Source: CAZEAP01 sp964510315 (GTDB lineage Bacteria > Planctomycetota > Brocadiia > SM23-32). Taken from it: 38,632 nt of DNA. The notes beneath the pieces were generated by a model that did no database searches, was not told the DNA's origin, and was given only the letters and a program-made list of their open reading frames with translations. The stretch is from NCBI GenBank assembly GCA_964510315.1, contig CAZEAP010000032.1:1-38632 (forward strand), written 5' to 3'. Positions 30,238 through 38,110 of this stretch are shown here, one piece after another. How positions within the stretch are numbered: the first letter of the stretch is position 1; each line of letters starts with the position of its first letter. The position numbers and the translations under genes were made by a program.

Positions 30238-31764
30238 ATGTCGGAAAGCCAATCCCGGCAAAGCAGAACGCACCGGGAACTCGTGAGGCAAGCCACGCGT
30301 GCGGCCCGCGAAGGGGCCGAGCGTGCCGCGGCCGACCCGTACCGTCCCGCTTACCACTTCGTGCCGCCCGGCGGATGGATCAACGACCCGAACGGCCTCA
30401 TTCAGTGGCGCGGCACCTACCACCTGTTCTACCAGCACAACCCCTACGCGCCCACCTGGGGCGCCATGCACTGGGGGCACGCGACCAGCCCGGACCTGGT
30501 GCACTGGCGGCACCGCCCCGTCGCGCTCGCCCCCTCCGAGCCCTGTGAAGGCACAGCGGGGCCGGGGGGCGGATGCTTCAGCGGCAGCGCCGTGGCCGAC
30601 GGCGGCGGACTCGCCCTGGTCTACACCGGCTGCAGCTTCGAGCCCACCCGGCAGGTGCAGTGCCTCGCCACCAGCAGCGACGGCATAGAGTTCGAGAAAT
30701 ACGACGGAAACCCCATCGTGGCCGACCCGTCCCCGGAGGGCCGCCCGGAGGACTTCCGCGATCCGAAGGTATGGCGGCACGGCGGCGAGTACACCATGGT
30801 CGTCGGCTCGACCCGCGATGACCGGGGCCGGATCCTCCTCTACCGGTCGCCTGACCTGCGATGCTGGGATTTCGCGGGCGTGCCGGCCGAGAGCGACGGG
30901 ACGCTCGGCCGGATGTGGGAGTGCCCCGACCTGTTCCGTCTGGGCGACCGGCACCTGCTGATCATCTCCCCCATCGGTGTCGAGCGCCGCAAGAGCGTCA
31001 CGCTGATCGGCGATTTCGACCGCGGGGCGGGGAAGTTCGACGCGGAACGGCGGATGGACACCGACTACGGTCCGGGCTTCTACGCGCCCCAGTCCTTCCT
31101 GGACGAGTGGGGGCGGCGCATCATGTTCGCCTGGATGACCGGCGGCGGGCAGGACTGCCCCACCGTGGCCTACGGCTGGAACGGCATGCAGACGCTGCCC
31201 CGGCTGCTCCGGTGGCTGCCCGACGGCTCGCTCAGCTTCTCCCCCGTGCCGGAGCTGGCCGACCTCCGGGGGAAACATCACCGTCTGGAGGAACTCGATC
31301 TCGCCGCGGGTGCCTCCCGGATGCTGGAGGAGGTCAGCGGAGATGCACTCGAGCTGCGGGCCGTCTACCGCACGGGCGGGAAGCCGGCCGGGCGCTTCGG
31401 ATTGGCCGTCCGCTGCGACGAGGATGGCGCCGAGGAAACGCTGATTGTCTGCGACCCGGACGCCGGAACCGTCGCCCTGGACCTGGAGCGTTCCGGCAGC
31501 CCGGCGGAGGACCGGTATACGGCGCCCGTCGGCCCCCTGGACGGAGGCGAGCTGGAACTCCGGGTTTTCGTGGACCGCTCCTCGGTGGAGGTCTTCGTGA
31601 ACGAGGGCCGGGCCGTGCTGTCGGCGCGCATATTCCCCGCGCCGGAGAGCCGGGGCGTCCGCCTGTTCGCCGACGGCGCGGATGTGCGTCTCAAGAGCCT
31701 GGAGGCCTGGGAAATGGCCCCCATATGGGACCGTCCCCCGCGCGTGAGGCGTCGCGCGGATTGA
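30238..31764 (+). CDS. GH32 family glycoside hydrolase (beta-fructosidase-type)
   Basis: A 508-residue protein with both GH32 domains. The five-blade propeller carries the nucleophile Asp50 in GGWINDPNGL, Asp175 in FRDPKVW and the acid/base Glu228 in WECPDLF. The C-terminal beta-sandwich (about 330-505) ends with LRVFVDRSSVEVFVNEGRAV. Known members cleave beta-fructosides (sucrose, levan, inulin). The first ~35 residues are helical and charged, not a signal peptide, so it is cytoplasmic. It sits between sulfatases 25 bases after the previous stop, GGGAGAG as ribosome site. A fructosidase is odd company for an iduronidase-like enzyme. Its TGA lies within the -35 of the next promoter. Confidence 0.9.
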   Translation: MSESQSRQSRTHRELVRQATRAAREGAERAAADPYRPAYHFVPPGGWINDPNGLIQWRGTYHLFYQHNPYAPTWGAMHWGHATSPDLVHWRHRPVALAPSEPCEGTAGPGGGCFSGSAVADGGGLALVYTGCSFEPTRQVQCLATSSDGIEFEKYDGNPIVADPSPEGRPEDFRDPKVWRHGGEYTMVVGSTRDDRGRILLYRSPDLRCWDFAGVPAESDGTLGRMWECPDLFRLGDRHLLIISPIGVERRKSVTLIGDFDRGAGKFDAERRMDTDYGPGFYAPQSFLDEWGRRIMFAWMTGGGQDCPTVAYGWNGMQTLPRLLRWLPDGSLSFSPVPELADLRGKHHRLEELDLAAGASRMLEEVSGDALELRAVYRTGGKPAGRFGLAVRCDEDGAEETLIVCDPDAGTVALDLERSGSPAEDRYTAPVGPLDGGELELRVFVDRSSVEVFVNEGRAVLSARIFPAPESRGVRLFADGADVRLKSLEAWEMAPIWDRPPRVRRRAD

Positions 31765-31789
31765 CACATCGGCCCGGAGCACGTAGATT
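31761..31789 (+). promoter_or_regulatory. Sigma-70-type internal promoter before the last sulfatase
   Basis: TTGACA-N17-TAGATT. The stop codon of the GH32 gene (31762-31764) is inside the -35 hexamer. Predicted start near 31796, about 40 bases before the ATG. Confidence 0.65.
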
Positions 31790-31835
31790 CACCCGGCGGC
31801 ACACACCTCATCCATCGAGGCCGTGGAGGAAGCCG

Positions 31836-33248
31836 ATGGCGTCCCGGAAGCCCAACGTTGTCTTCCTGTTCACCGACGACCAGCGGCACGACACGATCGG
31901 AGCCCTCGGGCATCCCGAAATCCACACCCCCAACATGGACGAACTGGTGCGCCGCGGCACCAGCTTCACCCGGGCTCACATTGCCGGAGGGACCAGCACG
32001 GCGGTCTGCATGCCCAGCCGCGCCATGCTCCACACCGGGCGAACGCTGTTCCACATCGAAGGCGCCGGCCAGAGCATACCCGAGGGACACCTCACGCTGG
32101 GAGAAGCATTCCGGCGGGCCGGCTACCGCACCTTCGGGGCGGGCAAATGGCACAACGGCACCGCATCGTATCACCGCAGCTTCACCGACGGGGACGAGAT
32201 ATTCTTCGGCGGCATGGCCGATCACTGGAACGTCCCGGCCTTCCACTACGACCCGAGCGGACGCTACGAGGCCAGGCGCCCCATCGTGGACGACCCGCAC
32301 CGCTCCAACGAGGTCCGGCTGCGCCGCTGCGACCACGTGAGGGCCGGGAAGCACTCCAGCGAACTCATCGCCGACGCTGCCCTGGAGTTCCTGGAAGGTC
32401 GGGAAGGTGAGGAGCCCTTCTTGCTCTACGCCTCCTTCCTGGCGCCGCACGATCCCCGGACCATGCCCCGCGAGTTCCTGGACCTCTACGATCCGGCCGA
32501 GATCGAGCTGCCTCCCAACTTCATGGGAGGCCACCCCTTCGACAACGGGGAACTCCACGTCCGCGACGAGATGCTGGCCGGCTTCCCGAGGACGCCCGGG
32601 GAGACACGCCGGCACCTAACTGAATACTACGCGATGATCTCCCACCTCGACGCACACGTGGGTCGCATCGTCGGCAAAGTCGACGAGCTGGGGCTCGCGG
32701 ACTCCACCATCTTCGTGCTCGCCGGTGACAACGGGCTGGCGGTCGGCCAGCACGGCCTGTTCGGCAAGCAGAACTGCTACGACCACAGCCTCCGCGTGCC
32801 GCTGGTGTTCGCTGGACCCGGTATTCCGGCCGACGCGCGCCGGGACTGTCTGGTCTACCTGCTGGACGTCTTCCCCACCCTAAGCGAGCTGACGGGAACG
32901 GAGTTGCCCGGGACCGTGGAGGGCCGGAGCCTCGCGAGCGCAATCCGCGAGCCCGACACGCCGGTCAGGGAAACACTGTATTTCGCTTACACCGACAAGC
33001 AGCGGGCGGTGCGCGACGACCGCTTCAAACTGATCGAATACGTGGTGGACGGGTGCCACACGGTGACGCAGCTCTTCAACGTCCAGTCCGACCCCTGGGA
33101 AACCCGAAACCTGGCCGCGGAGCCCGAACGCGAGGAGAAGCTGAAGCAGCTGCGCGGGGAGCTGGTTCGCTTCCGCGACGAATGGGATGAGCTGGAGACC
33201 CCCTGGGGCCGGACGTTCTGGGAGGGCTATGGGCGAGCCGGCGGCTGA
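31836..33248 (+). CDS. Sulfatase (formylglycine-dependent)
   Basis: A 470-residue sulfatase. Its metal ligands are in NVVFLFTDDQRHDTIGALGH, and the active-site Cys58 in AVCMPSRAMLHTGR. AGYRTFGAGKWHNG and VLAGDNGLAVGQHGLFGKQN complete the usual set. It belongs to the broad arylsulfatase/iduronate-sulfatase-like group, distinct from the tandem pair. No signal peptide. I choose the ATG at 31836 (GGAGGAAG upstream, KPNVVF directly after); the same frame is open further upstream only as a shadow of the GH32 gene. It has its own promoter (31761-31789) and leads into the fucosidase and iduronidase-like genes, so these three may be one transcript. Confidence 0.87.
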   Translation: MASRKPNVVFLFTDDQRHDTIGALGHPEIHTPNMDELVRRGTSFTRAHIAGGTSTAVCMPSRAMLHTGRTLFHIEGAGQSIPEGHLTLGEAFRRAGYRTFGAGKWHNGTASYHRSFTDGDEIFFGGMADHWNVPAFHYDPSGRYEARRPIVDDPHRSNEVRLRRCDHVRAGKHSSELIADAALEFLEGREGEEPFLLYASFLAPHDPRTMPREFLDLYDPAEIELPPNFMGGHPFDNGELHVRDEMLAGFPRTPGETRRHLTEYYAMISHLDAHVGRIVGKVDELGLADSTIFVLAGDNGLAVGQHGLFGKQNCYDHSLRVPLVFAGPGIPADARRDCLVYLLDVFPTLSELTGTELPGTVEGRSLASAIREPDTPVRETLYFAYTDKQRAVRDDRFKLIEYVVDGCHTVTQLFNVQSDPWETRNLAAEPEREEKLKQLRGELVRFRDEWDELETPWGRTFWEGYGRAGG

Positions 33249-33319
33249 GTCGGCGGCCCCGAATCTCTGACTTTGGAAGGCGGGGTGAGGCCCTGGCCCT
33301 GACCCCCGGAGGAGAACAG

Positions 33320-34585
33320 ATGACAGTTGAGCCGAAAGAGACGCCCGGCGAGACGGACTGGTTCGTGCACGACCGATTCGGCCTCTTCATTCACTGGGGG
33401 CTCTACGCGCTGGCCGCCCGCCACGAGTGGGTCAAGAGCCGGGAACAGATGACCGACGACGAGTACCGGAAGTACTTCGAGCACTTCAATCCGGACCTCT
33501 ACGACCCCGAGCAGTGGGCCGCGGCCGCCGCCGAGGCCGGCATGAAGTACTTCGTGGTCACCACCAAGCACCACGAGGGCTTCTGCCTGTGGGACACCGA
33601 CCAGACCGACTACAAGGCGCCCAACACGCCGGCCGCCCGCGACCTGCTGGCCCCCATGGTCGATGCCTTCCGCGGGCAGGGACTGAAGGTGGGCTTCTAT
33701 CACTCCCTGCTCGACTGGCACCATCCGGACTACACCGCCGACCGCCATCACCCCATGCGCGAGAACGAGGATTACGTCGCCGGCGACGCCGAGCGCGACC
33801 TGGACGCCTACGTGGACTACCTCCACGCCCAGACGCGCGAGCTGCTGACCCGCTACGGGAAGATCGACATCATGTGGTTCGACTTCAGCGTCGGGCCCTC
33901 GGACCGCTTCCCCGGCAAGGGGAAAGACGTGTGGCGCAGCGAGGAGCTGATCCAGATGGTCCGCGAACTCCAGCCGGGCATCATGATCAACGACCGCCTG
34001 CAGGTGGACCAGGACGTGAAGACCCCGGAGCAGTTCCTGCCCCGCCAATGGGTGAAGGTCGACGGCGAGCCGGTCATCTGGGAGGCATGCCACACCTTCA
34101 GCGGGTCCTGGGGCTACTACCGGGACGAGTACACCTGGAAGAGCGTCGATCAACTGGTGAAGATGCTCATCGAATGCGTCGGCAAGGGGGGGAACCTCCT
34201 GCTGAACGTCGGCCCCACCGGGCGGGGCGAGTTCGACGCGCGCGCCAGGGAGCGCCTCAGCGGCATGGGGCGCTGGATGAAACGCCACGGCCGCTCCATC
34301 TACGGCTGCACGCAGGCGCCGGAGGAGTTCACCCGCCCGCCCGACTGCCGCTACACCTACGACCCGGAGGCCGAGCGCCTCTACCTGCACGTCTTCAGTT
34401 GGCCCTTCCGGCACATTCACCTGGACGGGATGGCCGGGCGCGTGGAGTACGCCCAGCTTCTCAACGACGCATCCGAGATCGGCATGCTGGAGGGCAAAGG
34501 CGGGAAGGACGCGCTGACTTTGGAGGTCCCCGTCCGCAAGCCCGACGTCACCGTCCCCGTCATCGAGCTGTTCCTGGGGGACTGA
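33320..34585 (+). CDS. GH29 alpha-L-fucosidase
   Basis: A 421-residue GH29 enzyme. The domain begins at once: WFVHDRFGLFIHWGLYALAA, then YFVVTTKHHEGFCLWDT (the HH pair of the active site), VGFYHSLLDWHHPDY, and the nucleophile Asp188 in DIMWFDFS. GGNLLLNVGPTGRGEF closes the barrel. A short C-terminal beta-domain follows (about 345-421). It removes alpha-L-fucose from oligosaccharides. Most GH29 enzymes are exported, but no signal peptide is visible here. GGAGGAGAACAG precedes the ATG. It lies 71 bases after the sulfatase and 45 bases before the iduronidase-like gene. Confidence 0.9.
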   Translation: MTVEPKETPGETDWFVHDRFGLFIHWGLYALAARHEWVKSREQMTDDEYRKYFEHFNPDLYDPEQWAAAAAEAGMKYFVVTTKHHEGFCLWDTDQTDYKAPNTPAARDLLAPMVDAFRGQGLKVGFYHSLLDWHHPDYTADRHHPMRENEDYVAGDAERDLDAYVDYLHAQTRELLTRYGKIDIMWFDFSVGPSDRFPGKGKDVWRSEELIQMVRELQPGIMINDRLQVDQDVKTPEQFLPRQWVKVDGEPVIWEACHTFSGSWGYYRDEYTWKSVDQLVKMLIECVGKGGNLLLNVGPTGRGEFDARARERLSGMGRWMKRHGRSIYGCTQAPEEFTRPPDCRYTYDPEAERLYLHVFSWPFRHIHLDGMAGRVEYAQLLNDASEIGMLEGKGGKDALTLEVPVRKPDVTVPVIELFLGD

Positions 34586-34630
34586 GGACAGCGGCTGAAG
34601 GGCTCCTCGGCCCTGAGGAAGGAGAGAATC

Positions 34631-36418
34631 GTGGAGTTCGTCGTCAACTGTTCCGAACGCATCGGTCCGCTGGACCACTTCTGGGAGAGCACCGGCTTTA
34701 CGCCCGGCGGGTGGCTTCTCGACGCGGACATGCAGGCCGCCCTCGCCTACGTCGGCTCCGTGCCCCACGGCGGCATCACCTGGGTGCGCATCCACTATCT
34801 GCTGGACCTCGTGGAAGGCAGAGGCTTCGACACCGAAAGCCCCTCCTACGACTGGTCCCGCCTGGACGAGGGGCTGGACGTGCTCGTGCGCAACGGCCTG
34901 AGGCCGCTCTTTGAGCTGATGGGCAACCCGTCGGAGTGGTTCAGCGACTTCACGCGGGACCCCGAGGTGCGGGCCTGGAAACGCCTGGTCAGGGAGCTGG
35001 CCCTCCACCTGGAGGAGCGCTACGGGCCGGAGGAGGTGCGGAGCTGGCAGTTCGAATCCTGGAACGAACCCGACGTCGGCTTCGGCTGGGACCGCTGGCC
35101 GGAGAACCAGCAGGGGCATTTCAATTACTACGATGCCTGCTCGGAGGGACTGAAGGAGGCCGACCCGGAATTGCGGCTCGGCGGGCCGGGCACCTGCGGC
35201 GGGCTCTCGGACCTGCTGAGAGGCTTCCTGGCGCACTGCGACTGCGGCACGAACTACTTCACCGGCGAGGAGGGCGTGCGGCTGGACTTCGTCTCCGTCC
35301 ACGAAAAGGGCGTCCGCTCCTGCGAGGAAGACCTCAACCCCCGCAGCCTTCACATCTGCGAGCGTGAGGAGGCCGTCGTCCGCTACATCCGGGAGCATCA
35401 CCCCCGGCTGGCCGACAGGCCCTTCATGAACAACGAATGCGACCCGCAGACCGGCTGGGGGCGCATCCACACCTGGCGCGCGCGTCCCTACTACGCGGCC
35501 ATCGCCGCCAAGATCATCCACCAGCACCAGCGCCGTCTCATCGATCGCCTGGGCGTCGATTACGGGCTCCTCAGCAACGACAACGGCTTCCTCGGCACAT
35601 GGGGCAACAGGACGCTGCTCGCCCGTTTCGGCGACGCCGACGGCTTCGAGCTGACCAGGAAACCGGTGCTCAACCTGATGGCCCTGCTGGCCCTTCTGGG
35701 CGACGAGCGGCTGGAGTTCGCGGGCACCGACCCCGCCGGGGAGGTCGGCCTCATCGCCGGCGCGCGTGACGGGCAACAGGTCGCGCTGCTCCTCTACAAC
35801 AGCCGCGACCGCATCATGTCCTCCGGCAGCCGCGACGTGCGGCTCCGGCTGGAGGACATCCCGTTCGAAGCGGGATTGCTGGCGCGCTACCGGATCGACG
35901 CCGAGCACGCCGACCCCTACACCGTCTGGGAGGAGGCCGGGGCGCCCGGCAACCCGCCGGAGGAGCTGATAGAGGAGCTTCGCCTCCACCACGAACCGAC
36001 CCTCATCGCCGAGCCGCGGGAGGTGGAGGTCCCCGACGGCGCGCTGGAGCTGGCGGTGGCGCTGCCGCTGCCGTCGGTCGAGCTGGTGCTGCTGTCCCGC
36101 CGGCCGGAAACGCCGCCTCCGCCGGTGGAGGGCCTCGACGCCCTCCCCTGCCCCGGGCTGCGGGGGGAGCAGCGGTTCCTTCTGAGCTGGGACTCGGTGC
36201 CCTCGCGGTTCGTGCGCACCTACGAGGTGCTGGGCAGTAGCTCCCCGAAGGGTCCTTGGAAGCGGCTGAACGCGGCGGACACGATCTGCACGGCGTGGCT
36301 GGACCCGCGGCCCACCACCGGGGAGAGGTACTGCCGGGTGCAGGCCGTCGACTACTGGGGCCGGAAGGGAGGGGCCTCCGAAGTGCTGCGGGCACCCTCC
36401 AAACCGGGCGGCGAATAA
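34631..36418 (+). CDS. GH39 alpha-L-iduronidase-like glycosidase
   Basis: A 595-residue GH39 enzyme. The acid/base Glu146 is in SWNEPDVG and the nucleophile Glu269 in NNECDPQTGWG. Several stretches follow mammalian IDUA as I recall it: FWESTGF, LAYVGSVPHGGI then WVRIHYLLDLV, and after the nucleophile YYAAIAAKIIHQHQ. The domain order also agrees: TIM barrel, beta-sandwich, and a C-terminal fibronectin III-like domain (about 510-590, FLLSWDSVPSRFVRTYEVLG). The likely action is release of terminal alpha-L-iduronic acid; xylosidase activity, also in GH39, is less likely. No signal peptide. GTG start with GGAAGGAGAG upstream. Last gene of the cluster, followed at once by a family C repeat. Confidence 0.85.
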   Translation: MEFVVNCSERIGPLDHFWESTGFTPGGWLLDADMQAALAYVGSVPHGGITWVRIHYLLDLVEGRGFDTESPSYDWSRLDEGLDVLVRNGLRPLFELMGNPSEWFSDFTRDPEVRAWKRLVRELALHLEERYGPEEVRSWQFESWNEPDVGFGWDRWPENQQGHFNYYDACSEGLKEADPELRLGGPGTCGGLSDLLRGFLAHCDCGTNYFTGEEGVRLDFVSVHEKGVRSCEEDLNPRSLHICEREEAVVRYIREHHPRLADRPFMNNECDPQTGWGRIHTWRARPYYAAIAAKIIHQHQRRLIDRLGVDYGLLSNDNGFLGTWGNRTLLARFGDADGFELTRKPVLNLMALLALLGDERLEFAGTDPAGEVGLIAGARDGQQVALLLYNSRDRIMSSGSRDVRLRLEDIPFEAGLLARYRIDAEHADPYTVWEEAGAPGNPPEELIEELRLHHEPTLIAEPREVEVPDGALELAVALPLPSVELVLLSRRPETPPPPVEGLDALPCPGLRGEQRFLLSWDSVPSRFVRTYEVLGSSSPKGPWKRLNAADTICTAWLDPRPTTGERYCRVQAVDYWGRKGGASEVLRAPSKPGGE

Positions 36419-36450
36419 ACCACGAAGAGCACGAAGGCCACGAAGGACGA
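36419..36450 (+). repeat. Family C repeat 3' of the iduronidase-like gene
   Basis: AACCACGAAGAGCACGAAGG, then CCACGAAGGAC, starting at the very base after the stop codon. It is made of 10-11-base near-repeats of CCACGAAGG. Confidence 0.7.
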
Positions 36451-36560
36451 CGGCGGACGGGCCGGGACTCAAAGAGGGCAACAAGGAAACGCCGCCCTGG
36501 CGGGGCGGCCACGTGTGGACGGGCACCCGGGGCTGAATACGGGGCCACGAACCTGCCGCG

Positions 36561-36589
36561 TTGCGATGGCCCGGCGAATGTGCTCTAAT
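36561..36589 (+). promoter_or_regulatory. Sigma-70-type promoter for larC
   Basis: TTGCGA-N17-TCTAAT, predicted start near 36596, about 20 bases before the ATG. Confidence 0.55.
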
Positions 36590-36615
36590 CGGGAGATTTG
36601 CCCGGAGGGGAGACC

Positions 36616-37791
36616 ATGCGCATCGGATACCTGGACTGCTTCAGTGGGATCAGCGGCGACATGTGCCTGGGGGCGCTGGTGGACGCCGGCGTGCCGCTGG
36701 AGAAGATGGAAGAGGCCCTGGCCGGACTGCCGGTTTCCGGCTACTCGCTGAGCGCCGAGCGCGTGAGGCGGGCGGGCGTCGCCGCCACCCGCGTCCGGGT
36801 GGAGCTGGACCATCACGAACACCAGCCGCACCGCGGCCTCAGCGACGTGCTCTCGATCATCCGGGAGGGCTCGCCGGCGGAGGAGGTGGCCGAGGGGAGC
36901 GAAGCGGTCTTCCGCGCACTCGCCGAGGCCGAAGCCCTCGTGCACAAAACCGACACCGACAGCGTGCACTTCCACGAGGTGGGCGCCGTCGATGCCATAT
37001 GTGACATCGTGGGAACCGTTGCCGGGCTCCGGGAACTCGGCGTGGAGAAGCTGCTTTTCTCCCGCGTCGCCCTCGGCGGCGGCACGGTGGAGGCCGCTCA
37101 CGGGACGCTCCCCGTCCCCGCCCCCGCTACCGTCGAGCTGCTGAAAGGGATGCCGACCCGGGGCGGCCCGGTCCAACAGGAACTGACCACGCCCACCGGC
37201 GCCGCCGTCCTCCATGCCCTCGGCGAGCCCTCCCCCACGTGGCCCGCCATGTCGGTGAACACCGTCGGCTACGGGGCCGGCGCGCGCGACCCCGACCGCC
37301 TGCCCAACGTCCTCCGACTGGTCGTCGGCGAGAGCCCCCCGGGGGAGGGCGCCGCCGACTACGTGTGCGTTCTGGAGACCAACCTGGACGACATGACGGC
37401 CGAGGAAGTCGGCTTCTGCACCGAGAAGCTTGCGGAAGGCGGCGCCCTGGACGTCTTCGTGACACCGGTGCAGATGAAGAAGAACCGCCCGGGCGTGCAG
37501 CTCACCGTCCTCTGCCCGCCGGAGGGGCTGGACCGGCTCCACGAGTTGCTCTGGCGGCACACCTCCACGCTCGGGGTGCGGCGGTCCCTCTGGCAGCGCT
37601 CGAAGCTGGAGCGGGAGAGCCGGACCGTCGCCACGCCGTGGGGCGAACTGCGGATGAAGGTCGCCCTGCTGGGGGAACGGGTGGTGCGCGCCCAGCCGGA
37701 GTACGAGGACTGCCGCGCCCTCGCCGAAGAGCACGACCTGACCCTCAGGGAAGTCTACGACGCCGCCCGGGAGGCCTTCGAGGGAGAGTGA
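36616..37791 (+). CDS. larC: Nickel pincer cofactor biosynthesis protein LarC
   Basis: A 391-residue protein, unmistakable from IGYLDCFSGISGDMCLGALV, VHFHEVGAVDAICDIVGT, LPVPAPATVELLKGMP, ELTTPTGAAVL and ETNLDDMTAEEVGF. LarC inserts nickel into the pyridinium-dithiocarboxylate pincer cofactor used by lactate racemase and related enzymes. The N-terminal half carries a His-rich HHEHQPHRGLSDV. Some species make LarC by ribosomal frameshifting; here both halves lie in one frame. I start at the ATG at 36616 (GGAGGGGAGACC before it), not at 36598, which is almost on the predicted transcription start. larB, larE and larA are not in the window. Confidence 0.93.
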   Translation: MRIGYLDCFSGISGDMCLGALVDAGVPLEKMEEALAGLPVSGYSLSAERVRRAGVAATRVRVELDHHEHQPHRGLSDVLSIIREGSPAEEVAEGSEAVFRALAEAEALVHKTDTDSVHFHEVGAVDAICDIVGTVAGLRELGVEKLLFSRVALGGGTVEAAHGTLPVPAPATVELLKGMPTRGGPVQQELTTPTGAAVLHALGEPSPTWPAMSVNTVGYGAGARDPDRLPNVLRLVVGESPPGEGAADYVCVLETNLDDMTAEEVGFCTEKLAEGGALDVFVTPVQMKKNRPGVQLTVLCPPEGLDRLHELLWRHTSTLGVRRSLWQRSKLERESRTVATPWGELRMKVALLGERVVRAQPEYEDCRALAEEHDLTLREVYDAAREAFEGE

Positions 37792-38110
37792 AACCGTTCC
37801 GGATTCCTGCAAGGGCGATGGCTGTTGAGCGCCGTGCTCCCAACGCCCCGCAGCCGTGAAGATGCACGTCAGAATGGCGGCGCAAGTCCCAACGTGAAAA
37901 ACGGCGGGCCATGTGCTCAACGGCGAGATCGTGGCAGGCCCCAAACCGGCCGTGTGACGGAGGCCGTGGCACGCCACGGTGCGTTAACTTCAGCCCTTGT
38001 CTTTAGCCAGATCTTGACGGTCTCGGACTCTCATGGCAGCTCGGGCTCGCCCCCCGGGCCCAAGACTCCGTCAAGAGCCCGCCCTGGGGCGCGTACATGT
38101 TCAGCGTCGG
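37792..38110. other. Non-coding stretch after larC
   Basis: No gene seen. It contains a short perfect inverted repeat CCGTGGC-AC-GCCACGG at 37964-37979 and runs into the family A repeats from about 38094. Confidence 0.6.

Noticed and set aside
30861..31835. N-terminal extension of the last sulfatase by more than 300 codons
   Set aside because: The open frame upstream of 31836 is a shadow of the GH32 gene. A clear ribosome site and the family N-terminus mark the ATG at 31836.
35045..35065. tRNA-like TTCGAATCC word
   Set aside because: It lies in frame inside the GH39 gene and no acceptor or anticodon stems surround it. I found no tRNA in the window.
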